NCBI RefSeq assembly: GCF_022539505.1
Contig: NC_061513.1
Span: forward strand, 178,404,017-178,468,016
Reading direction: 5' to 3'
Origin: Lolium rigidum
Taxonomy: Eukaryota > Streptophyta > Magnoliopsida > Poales > Poaceae
DNA: 64,000 nt
The notes below the pieces were generated by a model. That model did no database searches and was not told the origin of the DNA. It saw nothing but the letters and a program-made list of their open reading frames with translations. Made by a program: the position numbers and the translations under genes. Positions 1 to 11,450 of this stretch are shown here, piece by piece (within the stretch, counting starts at the first letter, position 1; the number at the start of each line of letters is the position of its first letter).

Positions 1-1455
1 GTAGTGCGGCGCAACACCAGGGATTCCGGCGCCAACGTGGAACCTGCACAACACAATCACGGAACTTTGCCCCAACGTAACAGTGAGGTTGTCAATCTCA
101 CCGGCTTGCTGTAACAAAGGATTAAACGTATTGTGTGGAAGATGATGATTGTTTGCGAAGAACAGTAAAGAACAATTGCAGTAGATTTGTATTTCAGATG
201 TAAAGGATAGGACCGGGGTCCACAGATCACTAGTGGTGTCTCTCCCATAAGATAAACGAGATGTTGGGTGAACAAATTACGGTTGGGCAATTGAGAAATA
301 AAGAAGGCATAACAATGCACATACATATATCATGATGAGTACTATGAGATTTAATCGGGGCATTACGACAAAGTACATAGACCGCTATCCAGCATGCATC
401 TATGCCTAAAAAGTCCACCTTCGGGTTATCATCCGAACCCCCTCCGGTATTAAGTTGTAAACAACGGACAATTGCATTAAGTATGGTGCGTAATGTAATC
501 AACACAAATATCCTTAGACAAAGCATCGATGTTTTATCCCTAGTGGCAACAACACATCCACAACCTTAGAACTTTACGTCACTTCGTCCCAGATTTAATG
601 GAGGCATGAACCCACTATCGAGCATAAATACCCCCTCTTGGAGTCATAAGTATCAACTTGGCCGAGCCTCTACTAGCAACGGAGAGCATGCAAGAACATA
701 AATAACATATATGATAGATTGATAATCAACTTGACATAGTATTCAATATTCATCGGATCCCAACAAACACAACATGTAGGATTACAAATAGATGATCTTG
801 ATCATGATAGGCAGCTCACAAGATCTAACATGATAGCACAATGAGGAGAAGACAACCATCTAGCTACTGCTATGGACCCATAGTCCAGGGGTGGACTACT
901 CACACATCAATTCGGAGGCGATCATGGCGACGAAGAGACCTCCGGGAGATGATTCCCCTCTCCGGCAGGGTGCCGGAGGCGATCTCCTGAATCCCCTAAG
1001 ATGGGATTGGCGGCGGCGGCGTCTCTGTAAGGTTTTTCGTATCGTGGCTCTCGGTACTGGGGGTTTCGCGACGAAGACTTTAAGTAGGCGGAAGGGCAGG
1101 TCAAAGGGCGTCACGAGGGGCCCACACAACAGGCCGGCGCGGCCAGGGCTTGGGCCACGCCGCCCTAGTGTGTGGCCACCTCGTGGCCCCACTTCGTTTC
1201 CTCTCCGGTCTTCTGGAAGCTTCGTGTAAAAATAGGACCCTGGGCGTTGATTTCGTCCAATTCCGAGAATATTTCCTTACTAGGATTTCGAAACCAAAAA
1301 CAGCGAGAAAACAACAATCGGCTCTTCGGCATCTCGTCAATAGGTTAGTGCCAGAAAATGCATAATAATGACATATAATGTGTATAAAACATGTGAGTAT
1401 CATCATAAAAGTAGCATGGAACATAAGAAATTATAGATACGTTTGGGACGTATCA
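1..1455 (-). repeat. Family-S LTR (Athila-like), minus strand, cut by the window edge
   Basis: The reverse complement starts TGATACGTCCCAAACG at 1,455 and runs leftward with the same order of blocks as the LTRs at 13,051, 16,845, 22,139 and 50,682, including the GC-rich leader and the 3' part with the phrase GTTGGCGCCGG. The last roughly 140 bases of the LTR lie outside the window. The base to its right is not a polypurine tract, so this is the 5' LTR of a minus-strand element or a solo LTR. The five bases to its right (GTTTG, 1,456-1,460) would be the target-site duplication; the partner is not in the window. Confidence 0.9.
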
Positions 1456-2610
1456 GTTTGCCTAAGAATTCTACCTTGGTATCTTATGTAGCTTGTTCAT
1501 TTGGAAATCTGATAAACCTGCATCTTGTGGTATGCCTCCACCTCCTAGATTCTTCATATAGATCCTAGTTAATGTATGGAGTGGCTCTATGTGTTGGTTT
1601 CCTTGTATCATGCTACAAGATGATCAAATGGATGAAGGGTGTGGCTCCTTTTATAGGCTTGGGCAAGCTCTAGTATCATGACACATAAGTAGGTGCCTCT
1701 TGTTTTGGTTTGATGAGTAAGGTGCTTGGTTGTCATGCCCTCATCCATAACAATTCTTTGAGCATGAGGTGGCATAGCTTGGAGTGCAAGTCATGTAGAT
1801 ATTTTCATCCTATGTGGCATGATCATTATCCTCTCATATGATTTATATTTGGATAGCCAAGTGGCATTTGTTACTAAATATCTTGTGGATGGTTTTATTA
1901 TTGTGGATGAGTCACTATATCATATTTGATTGGATTTATATTATAATATTGGTCAAAAGGTCAAGGTTGAAGGTTATTCCTAAATTTTGGATAGTTGGTG
2001 TTTGATTTCACCAAGGCATGATCATATGAGTTTCAAAATACTCATGGTTAGTTTTATTCAAGTAGTTTGAACTATAATTCGTAATGTAAATGGATTTAGT
2101 TTTATGATATTCCATATATTTAATAAGTTATGATTTAAATAAGAATGTGTGGCCTTTATGCAATTTAGACCCTATGATTTAACTTATTTATTAATAAGTT
2201 TAGAAGTGAATGAAATTCCACATAAAGGTAGTTGCTAACTTTTAAGTGTTAATAAGTTATGGTTTAATTCTTAAAGAATGTGTTGTTGTAAGGAATACCA
2301 TGTTGAGATCTTTTATAAGATCTTGTAATTGACCCTTACTTAAGATGTTATTTGTTGTAAAACTAGTTCCATTTGATCTAGCCCATAGATCAAATCATCT
2401 CTACCCAAAACAGAGTTTTATCAAAGGTCACAGTGAAGTTTATAGCGCTTGACTTGATGATCTACTTCAATTCCAGCAAGTCAAGTGAAACTTCAGTTAC
2501 TGTGGTAGTTTTATTCGAAAGCACGAAAATTCCCCGGATTTTCTATGCATGAATGCAATGCACACTTTGGTGTTCTCTCATTTTATAGCCTCTAAACCTG
2601 GGATATTACA
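1456..2610 (-). repeat. Older gypsy-type LTR, minus strand, interrupted on its left
   Basis: Read on the minus strand this begins TGTAATATCCCAGGTTTAG at 2,610, a start I recognise from long-LTR gypsy elements of grasses. A TATA box (CCTATAAAAGG) lies on the same strand near 1,650. It is AT-rich and without open coding frames. Its left portion was displaced by the family-S insertion ending at 1,455. No polypurine tract is seen to the right of 2,610, so it is probably a 5' or solo LTR. The family is an inference from the terminal bases only. Confidence 0.6.
1647..1658 (-). promoter_or_regulatory. TATA box of the minus-strand LTR
   Basis: The minus strand reads GCCTATAAAAGG here, a good TATA box about 960 bases inside the LTR start at 2,610 and followed by a GC-richer stretch. 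Confidence 0.5.
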
Positions 2611-4296
2611 GAAAACTTCTTTAAAACCCCACTCGAAAAAATGTAAGAAGCCATATGACATACGTCCACACTTGTATTTATATTGGTTCGCCAAAACCTT
2701 GTATGAGAAACCTTTGGAAAAAATCATAAAAAATGGATAAAATATTAGTGATCGAAAGATAATCAACGTGTTATTTAAAAAAAACGGAGGCAAAAGTTTT
2801 GCCTCATCCATTAATTAAGTAGAAGGTGCTCAGTTTTTAGGAGAACCTTTGGAAAAAATCATAAAAAATTGATAAAATATTAGTGATCGAAAGATCATCA
2901 ACGTGTTATTTAAAAAAAATGGAGGCAAAAGTTTTGCCTCATCCATTAATTAAGTAGAAGGTGCTCAGTTTTAGGAGAAAACCAGGCGAAAACCAACAAC
3001 AACCGGACCAAAGCCACACTCAACGAGTTATAACTCCCCTAAATAGTGCAACCCTAAAGGCTATCTCACACAATTCCACAACCTTAATTATAGAATATAA
3101 CCATTGTTAGGGGTGCTGTGAATATCGCATAGTATTTTGTTGCAAATTAACCTCTTACATTTCACGAGGATAAATAAAACTCGAGCAATACAAGTGAAAT
3201 TATCTTTAATCTCCACATGAACTCACATGGGGCCAATCATTTTGTAGAGTCATACATAGCTTGTGATGCTTCATATAATTACTGCAAAATAATCACACCG
3301 GAAGGACCCATTTAGAATCTATTCTGAAGACTTTCTTCTGAATACTCTAGTCTTTGGTAGGACACTATTGAGATCACATAATTAGCCACTATCATATATG
3401 ACATCTTGATCCCATCTTGATTTTCATACTAGAATTAATCAAGACTTTTGTGCCTTGGATATATCTAAGAATATTCCATACACAAACCTTATAGCTTTTG
3501 GGGGATTGCACTCTCAATAAATTGTCAACAAACATAATTTCATGTTTGACGTATTTTGCAAGATATTTTGGTGCTCCGATTATAGATATGGAACTTCTGC
3601 TCCATCAATCACTTCATCATCTTTCCTAGCTCTGAAAGGATTTTTATCCCAAATTAGGAATAATATGACCATATATATCTTTGATATTGAACTTATTCAA
3701 TACTTCTACATATGTGAAGGCTAATTTACATTCATTTCTTGGGGAACAAGATCAAGTTAAAAACTTCAGCACAATTTGGTTTGACCCAAATATCCATCTT
3801 AAAATGATTTTGTGTATCTCAAATGTCCCTCATAAGGACATCGATCATAAGATCATCGACATCACTTAGGTGACATGAAATTTAACTAAGGATTTATCCA
3901 TGAGTATACATCAACAATCATTGATATTAGAATTATCCTTATCGTGGAAGAACTCACATAGTCGGTTGTACCGCACAATTTTCTCCGACTACTTCAAGTC
4001 ATAGATGACTTCAAAAGTTTCACACACACATGTTGCAATTTACCTTTATATTCAGAATATTAAGTTCTTCAATGATTTCAATATATAAATCCAAACTGAG
4101 TGACACGTGGGAGTATGTAGTCACTACATACATCAACCACATGAATCTATACTGCCAATTGCCAATGGCATTCAGCATCGAAACATTATTCCACCTATAC
4201 CGAGAACACAAATGTGAGGTTTCTTCGAAAAACCCTGGTGCTACGAGCCTCGCTTTCTCACCACCTCATTTAGTTTTCATTTCCAAAGGAAAAATT
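2611..4296. other. Unassigned AT-rich DNA between two retrotransposons
   Basis: No open frame longer than about 100 codons and no convincing protein match on either strand. It contains the tandem duplication at 2,705-2,975. The part from about 3,100 to 4,290 reads like strongly decayed transposon sequence, but I could not assign it. The last bases (AAATT, 4,292-4,296) are the likely target-site duplication of the copia LTR that follows. Confidence 0.5.
2705..2975. repeat. Direct tandem duplication, two units of about 135 bp
   Basis: The block starting GAGAAACCTTTGG at 2,705 is repeated from 2,841 (GAGAACCTTTGG) and ends near 2,975. The copies differ at only a few bases, including AATGG versus AATTG. 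Each unit contains the imperfect hairpin GGCAAAAGTTTTGCC followed by TCATCCATTAATTAAG, a phrase often found at the 3' side of plant LINE-type sequences. That link is weak. Confidence 0.85.
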
Positions 4297-6048
4297 TGTT
4301 GGAGATATGCCCAAGAGGCAATAATAAAGTGGTTATTATAATATATATTTGTGTTTATGATAAATGTTTGCATACCATGCTATAATTGTATTAACCGAAA
4401 CATTGATACATGTGTGTTATGTAAACAACAAGGAGTCCCTAGTAAGCCTCTTGTATAACTAGCTTGTTGATTAATAGATGATCATGGTTTCGTGATCATG
4501 AACATTGGATGTTATTAGTAACAAGGTTATGTCATTAGATGAATGATATAATGGACACACACCCAAATAAGCATAGCATAAGATCAGTCATTTAGTTCAA
4601 CTTGCTATAAGCTTCCGATACATAGTTACCTAGTCCTTCGACCATGAGATCATGTAAATCACTTATACCGGAAGGGTACTTTGATTACATCAAACGCCAC
4701 TGCGTAAATGGGTGGTTATAAAGATGGGATTAAGTATTCGGAAAGTGTGAGTTGAGGCATATGGATCAAGAGTGGGATTTGTCCATCCCGATGACGGATA
4801 GATATACTCTAGGCCCTCTCGGTGGAATGTCGTATGATTAGCTTGCAAGCATGTGACTAGGTCACAAGAGATGACATGCCACGGTACGAGTAAAGAGTAC
4901 TTGTCGGTGAAGAGGTTGAACAAGGTATGGAGATACCGACGATCGATCCTCGGACAAGTGGAGTATCGCGTGACAAAGGGAATCGGTACCGTATGAAAAT
5001 GGTTCAATCGATCACTAATTTATCGTTGAATATGTGGGAGCCATTATGGATCTCCAGATCCCACTATTGGTTATTGGTCGGAGAGGAGTCTCGACCATGT
5101 CTATATAGTTCACGAACCGTAGTGTGACACACTTAAGGTTTGATGTCGTTTTAAGTAGATATGGAATATGGAATGGAGTTTGAATGTTGTTCGGAGTCTC
5201 GGATAGGATCCAGGACATCACGAGGAGGTCCGGAATGGTCCGGAGAATAAGATTCATATATAGTAAGTCACTTTCCAAGTTTGGAAATGATCTGGTGCAT
5301 TTATGGAAGGTGCTAGAATGTTCTAGAACCTTCCGGAAGAAATCACCATGGAAGGTGGAGTCCCGGTTGGCCTCCACCAACCCTAACCAGCCAACCAAGA
5401 GGGAGGGTGGAGTCCATGGTGGACTCCACCATCTTGGCCGGCCAAGAAGGAGGGAAAGGGAGGAGTCCCTGTCCCTCTAGGTTTCGTCCATATGGAAGTT
5501 TTTGAATTGGGGTATTATTCGAACACTTTGGGCAAACCCTAGGGATTCCACCTATATAAAGAGGAGGAGAGGGAGGGGGCTGGACACACCAATCCAGACG
5601 CACCCCAAGGGCTCCCAGGCCGGCGCCCCCTCTCCCCAAACCCTAGCCTCCTCCCTCCTCCCACTTCTCCCGTAGAGCTTAGGCGAAGCCCTGCCGGAGA
5701 TCTCCACCGCCACCGACACCACGCCGTCCTGCTGTCGGGATTCCGAGGAGGATCTACTACTTCTGCTGCCCGCTGGAACGGGGAGAAGGACGTCGTCATC
5801 AACACGGAACGTGTGACTGAGTACGGAGGTGCTGCCCGACTGTGGCACCGTGAAGATCTTCTACGCGCTTTTGAAAGCGGCAAGTGATCATCTTCAGCAA
5901 CAACGAGATCTAATCTCGTAGGCTTTGGAAATCTTCGAGGGTTAGTCTCATGATCTTATCGTTGCTACCATCTTCTAGATTGGATCTTGGCTTGTTGTTC
6001 GTTCTTGCGGTAGGAATTTTTTTGTTTTCTATGCTACGAATCCCATCA
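4297..6048 (+). repeat. Copia LTR of element B (BARE/Angela-like)
   Basis: It starts TGTTGGAGATATGCCC and ends CCCATCA at 6,048, followed at once by an initiator-Met-type primer binding site. Length is about 1,752 bp, typical of the long LTRs of BARE/Angela-like copia elements in Triticeae, which start with the same bases. A TATA box lies at 5,553-5,560. The partner LTR is not in the window because the element is split by later insertions. Confidence 0.88.
5553..5560 (+). promoter_or_regulatory. TATA box in the copia LTR
   Basis: TATATAAA inside CCTATATAAAGAGG, followed by a pyrimidine-rich and then GC-rich leader; this fits the U3/R boundary expected for such an LTR. Confidence 0.65.
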
Positions 6049-6049
6049 G

Positions 6050-6062
6050 TGGTATCAGAGCC
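6050..6062 (+). other. Primer binding site of element B (tRNA-iMet type)
   Basis: TGGTATCAGAGCC lies one base after the LTR end. It is the standard plant copia primer binding site complementary to the 3' end of initiator tRNA-Met. Confidence 0.9.
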
Positions 6063-7244
6063 GTGTCTATGCATAGATTGGTTGCACGAGTAGAACACAA
6101 TGATTTTGTCGGCGTTGATGCTTTTGTTGTCTTTATTTCGTGTACTTTGCATCATGCGGGATGGCGGGATGAAGCCGCTCGGGCTAACTTTACATGACCG
6201 TGTTCATGAGATTTGCTCCACGCTTGACATGCAACTTGTATTGCATAAGTGGCTTTGCGGGTGTCTGTCTCTCCCACCATAGTGAAGATTCAATCTACTC
6301 TTTCTATTGACAACACTAGTATCACCGTTGTGGTTCATGTTCGTAGGTAGATTGGATCTTACTCGAAAACCCTAAACCACGTAAAATATGCTAACCAAAT
6401 TAGAGGCGTCTAACTTGTTTTTGCAGGGTTTGGTGATGTGATATGGCCATGATATGATGATGAATATTTATGAGATGATCATTATTGTATTGTGGCAACC
6501 AGCAGGAGCCTTATGGTTGTCTTTAAATTTCATGTTGAAGTATTATTTCAAAGTAGTTGTAATAGTTGCTACATGGGAGAACAACCATGAAGACGGCGCC
6601 ATTGACCTTGACGCTACGCCGATGATGATGGAGATCATGCCCGTTGATGATGGAGATCATGTCCGTGCTTTGGAGATGAAGATCAAAGGCGCAAAGACAA
6701 AAGGGCCATATCATATCACATATGAATTGCATGTGATGTTAATCCTTTTATGCATCTTGTATTGCTTAGATCGCGACGGTAGCATTATAAGATGATCCCT
6801 CTCACTAAATATCAAGATAATAAAGTGTTCATCCTTAGTATGCACCGTTGCTAAGACTTGTCGTTTCGAAGCATCACGTGATGATCGGGTGTGATAGATT
6901 CTACATGTGCATACAACGGGTGCAAGCCAGTTTTGCACACGCGGATACTAAGGTTGCCTTGACGAGCCTAGCATGTACAGACATGGTCTCGGAACACGGG
7001 ATACCGAAAGGTAGAGCATGAGTCATATGAATGATATGATGAACATTTTGAGTGTTCGCCTTTGAAGTTACATCTTGTCTCGTGATGATCGGACTTGGTG
7101 TAGTGGATTTGGTTCGTGTGATCACTAAGACAATGCGATGGATGTTGTTTTGAGTGGGAGTTCACCTAGTTAATTTTATAATTAAAATTTGAACTCAATT
7201 TATCATAAACTTAGTCTAAATTCTTTGCAAATATGTTGTAGATC
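6063..7244 (+). other. 5' leader of copia element B
   Basis: Untranslated region between primer binding site and gag. It holds short GATGATGGAGATCATG repeats near 6,620-6,670 and no long ORF. Long leaders of this kind are usual in BARE/Angela-like elements. Confidence 0.6.
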
Positions 7245-7538
7245 ATGCCGTCCCCCTCCATCAATTTTAACCAGTTCCTAGAGAAAGAAAAGCTTAAAAG
7301 CAATGGTAGCAAATTCACCGACTGGTTCCGTCATGTGAGGATTTTCCTCAATGGTGGAAATCTGCAATATGTGCTCGAAGCACCGCTAGGTTCCCCACCA
7401 CCACCTGCAGTATCTGAGGATGTAAAGAATGTTTACGAGACTCGGGTAACTCGGTACTCTCAAATTTAGGGTGCTATCCTGTGCAGCCTAGAGGCGGAGC
7501 TCCAAAAGCGTTTTGAGCACCACGATCCTTATGAGCTG
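7245..7538 (+). pseudogene. Copia gag, N-terminal fragment, interrupted by element C
   Basis: The frame opens with MPSPSINFNQFLEKEKL and continues with FTDWFRHVRIFLNGGNLQYVL, the start of the copia-type gag (UBN2-like region). A stop TAG at 7,467-7,469 breaks it; the same frame then runs on (GAILCSLEAELQKRFEHHDP) to 7,538, where the TGATACG terminus of element C begins. The stop is compatible with CAG to TAG. The rest of gag and the whole pol lie beyond the nested insertions, outside this window. The protein would form the particle shell; this copy cannot. Confidence 0.85.
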
Positions 7539-9154
7539 TGATACGTCTCCAACGTATCTATAATTTCTTATGTTCCATGCTAGTATTATGACAATACCAA
7601 CATGTTTTAGTCATACTTTATAATGTTTTTATGCATTTTCCGAGACTAACCTATTAACAAGATGCCGCAGTGCCAGTTCCTGTTTTCTGCAGTTTTTTAT
7701 TTCAAAAAAGTTAGTTTACGAATATTCTCGGAATTGGACGAAACAAAAGCCCACGGTCCTATTTTCCACGGAGCCTTCCGGAACACCGAAGAGGAGACGA
7801 AGAGGGGCCACGAGGCGGCCACACCATAGGGCGGCGCGGCCCTACCTCTGGCCGCGCCGGCCTATGGGGTGGGCCCCTCGGGCGCCCCCCGACGCTGCCC
7901 CTTCGCCTATTTATTCCTTCCGTCGCGAAAACCCTAGTACCGAGAGCCACGATACGAGAAAAGTTCCAGAGGCGCCGTCACCGTCAACCCTACCTCGGGG
8001 GGTTCAGAAGATCGCCTCCGGCACCCTGCCGGAGAGGGGAATCATCACCGGAGGGCTCTACATCACCATGCCCGCCTCCGGACTGATACGTGAGTAGTTC
8101 ATCCTTGGACTACGGGTCTATAGCAGTAGCTAGATGGTTGTCTTTTCCTCTTGTGCTATCATATTTAGATCTTGTGAGCTGCCTATCATGATCAAGATCA
8201 TCTATTTGTAATGCTACATGTTGTGTTTATTGGGATCCGATGAATATGGAATACTATGTCAAGTTGATTATTGATCTATCATATATGTTATTTATGTTCT
8301 TGCATGCTCTCCGTTGCTAGTAGAGGCTCGGCCAAGTTGATACTTGTGACTCCAAGAGGGAGTATTTATGCTAGATAGTGGGTTCATGTCTCCATTGAAT
8401 GCGGGGAGTGACAGACAACCCCTAAGGTTGTGGATGTGCTTGTTGCCACTTGGGATAAAACATCAATGCTTTGTCTAAGGATATTTGTATTGTTTACATT
8501 ACGCACAGTACTTAATGCAATTGTCTGTTGTTTGCAACTTAATACTGGAAGGGGTGCGGATGCTAACCTGAAGGTGGACTTTTTAGGCATAGATGCATGC
8601 TGGATGGCGGTCTATGTTCTTTTTCATAATGCCCTAACTAAATCTCATAGTAGTCATCATGATATGTATGTGCATCTCTATTTGTCAATTGTCCAACTGT
8701 AATTTGTTCACCCAACATGCTATTTATCTTATTGGAGAGACACCACTAGTGAACTGTGGACCCCGGTCCATTCTTTTACATCTGAAATACAACCTACTTC
8801 AATCATTGTTCTCTTTTGTTTTCTCGCAAGCAAACATAATTCTCCACACCATACGTTTAATCCTTTGTTTTCAGCAAGCCGGTGAGATTGACAACCTCAC
8901 TCGTTAAGTTGGGACAAAGTAGTTTGATTGTGTTGTGCGAGTTCCACGTTGGCGCCGGAATCACCGGTGTTGCGCCGCACTACACTCCTTCACCAACAAC
9001 CTTCACGTGGCCTTCATCTCCTACTGGTTCGATAAACCTTGGTTTCTTACTGAGGGAAAACTCGCTGCTGTACTCATCATACCTTCCTCTTGGGGTTCCC
9101 AACGGACGTGTGCTTTACCGTCACAAGGAGCTGCCTCTCTACACGCCAGCATCA
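7539..9154 (+). repeat. 5' LTR of element C (family S)
   Basis: It starts TGATACGTCTCC at 7,539 inside the copia gag and ends GCATCA at 9,154, seven bases before the primer binding site. At about 1,616 bp it is the most diverged family-S LTR here, so C is probably the oldest family-S insertion in the window. The five bases on its left (AGCTG, 7,534-7,538) are the expected left target-site duplication. Its 3' LTR is not in the window. Confidence 0.92.
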
Positions 9155-9161
9155 ACTTTTC

Positions 9162-9180
9162 TGGCGCCGTTCCGGGGAGA
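9162..9180 (+). other. Primer binding site of element C (tRNA-Asp type, one base lost)
   Basis: TGGCGCCGTTCCGGGGAGA; the intact site in element H reads TGGCGCCGTTGCCGGGGAG. It is complementary to the 3' end of plant tRNA-Asp, as in Athila-like elements. This copy lacks one G. Confidence 0.8.
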
Positions 9181-9346
9181 TCAAGACACGCTGCAAGGGG
9201 AGTCTCTCACACCCAATCTCTTTACTTTGTTTATTGTCTTGCTTTATTTTATTTTCTGTCTTGTTTGCTTTCTTCATATCAAAAACACACAAAAATTAGT
9301 TACTTGTTTTACTTTATTTAATTCGGTTTGCTTTATTATTGCTAAA

Positions 9347-11450
9347 ATGGGTACTCCTGAGAATACTAAGTTGTGTGATTTCACTAGCACAAATAATAAT
9401 GATTTTATATGCACTCCTATAGCTCCACCTGCTACTACAGCAGAATTTTATGAAATTAAACCTGCTTTACTAAATCTTGTTATGAGAGAGCAATTTTCTT
9501 GTGTTAGTACTCGATGATGCTTGCTGCCCATCTTAATAATTTTGTTGAACTTTGTGAAATGCAAAAGTATAAGGATATAGATGGGGATATTATAAAACTG
9601 AAATTGTTTCCTTTCTCCTTAAGAGGAAGAGCTAAAGATTGGTTGTTGTCTTTGCCTAAAAATAGTATTGATTCATGGACTAAATGTAAAGATGCTTTCA
9701 TTGGAAAATATTATCCTCCTGCTAAAATTATATCTTTGAGAAGTAGCATTATGAATTTTAAGCAATTGGATAATGAACATGTTGCCCAAGCATGGGAGAG
9801 AATGAAATCTTTGGTAAAGAACTGCCCTACCCATGGACTAACTACTTGGAAGATTATCTAAACCTTTTATGCAGGATTGAATTTTTCTTCAAGGAACATA
9901 TGGGATTCAGCTGCTGGAGGTACTTTTATGTCCATCACTTTGGGTGCTGCAACAAAGCTTTTTGATGATATATATGATGATCAACTACTCTGAATGGCAC
10001 ACTGAAAGAACTCCTCAAGGTAAGAAGGTAAATTATGTTGAAGAAACCTCTTCCTTGAGTGATAAGATTGATGTTATTATGTCTATGCTTGTTAATGGTA
10101 GGTCTAATGTTGATCCTAATAATGTTCCTTTAGCTTCATTGGTTGCTCAAGAAGAGCATGTTGATGTGAACTTCATTAAAAATAATAATTTCAACAACAA
10201 TGCTTATAGGAATAATTTTGGTAACAACAACTATAGGCCATATCCTTCTAATAGTGGTAGTGGGTATAGTAATTCTTATGGTAGATCTGTTTTGCCTAGT
10301 GAGGAAAGGATGCTGGAAATTGAAAGAGCTACTAAGAGCTATATGCAATCACAATATGAGAAAAATCAATTGTTTACTAAAACTATGAATGAACAATCTG
10401 CCTTGTTGAAAAATATAGGGAATCAACTTGAGAATTTGAATATGGAAATTTCTGGTTTGCAAACTAAGCTTTCAAATGCTGAAAACCGAATTTCATACAT
10501 GTCTGAGTCACAAGATTCTTTAATTAATAAAATGGCTGCTAAACCTGAGGATAATGATAACAAAATTCTTGCTAAAACAAATGCTATCCAAGTTCGAATT
10601 AATGACAATATTAGAATGATGGCTTAATTGCATGCTAGGTGGGAAAGAGAAGAAAGAGAAGAAAAACTTGCTAAAGAGAATAATATAGCTAGAGTTTGGA
10701 CTATTACCACCACTAGTAATGTTGATACTTCACATATTGCTAAACCTCCTACTATCAATGGTAAAATAATTGGTGTTGGCAATGTTTCTACTTCTACTAC
10801 AAAGCGTGCAAAATTGCCTGAAACTGCTGAAACTGTTTGTGATAAAAATGCCGAAATTTTTTCAGAGTGTTGGGGACAATGGTTCCATTGCTGTAGATCA
10901 TAATGGTTTTGATTTTGATAATTGTCATATTTCTGAAGTTATTAAGTTCTTACAAAAACTTGCTAGAAGTCCTAATGCTAGTGCTATAAACTTGGCTTTT
11001 ACAAAACATATTACAAATGCTCTCATTAAAGCTAGGGAAGAGAAATTAAAACTTGAAGCTTCTATCCCTAGGAAATTGGAAGATGGTTGGGAGCCCATCA
11101 TTAAAATGAAGGTCAATGATTTTGATTGTAATGCTTTATGTGATCTTGGTGCAAGTATTTCTGTTATTCCTAAGAAACTTTATGATATGCTTGACTTGCC
11201 ACCTTTGGAATATTGTTATTTGGATGTTAATCTTGCTGATAATTGTATAAAGAAACCTTTGGGGAGAATTGACAATGTTCACATTACGGTTAACAATAAC
11301 CTTGTCCCCGTTGATTTTGTTGTTTTGGATATTGAATGCAATGCATCTTGTCCTACTGTTTTGGGAAGACCATTTCTTCGAACTGTTGGTGCTATTATTG
11401 ATATGAAAGAAGGAAATATTAAGTATCAATTCCCTCTAGAAAGAGAATGA
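9347..11450 (+). pseudogene. gag-protease gene of element C, frameshifted
   Basis: The start at 9,347 encodes MGTPENTKLCDF, matching the start of the better-kept copy in D at 14,873. The frame breaks near 9,510, at an in-frame TAA near 9,859 (CAA in D), near 9,945, at a TAA near 10,625, and near 10,880. The parts in order are a gag core with LRGRAKDWLLSLP and a following W...Y..A pattern, an Asn/Tyr-rich stretch (about 10,180-10,290), a coiled-coil stretch, and an aspartic protease domain (about 11,090-11,410). The protease domain has CDLGASIS as catalytic motif and ILGRPFLR-like second half (here VLGRPFLR). No RT or integrase follows, so the element is non-autonomous. Confidence 0.88.

Noticed and set aside
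896..1192. Arg/Pro-rich ORFs in the LTRs as protein genes
   Set aside because: They lie in GC-rich LTR leader DNA, have no recognisable domain and recur only because the LTRs recur; kept as a low-ranked finding, not as genes.
3120..4296. Possible decayed copia pol on the minus strand
   Set aside because: No frame gives a recognisable RT or integrase motif; similarity was only an impression.
4020..4341. Small ORFs on both strands before the copia LTR
   Set aside because: Overlapping short frames in AT-rich DNA without similarity to anything known.
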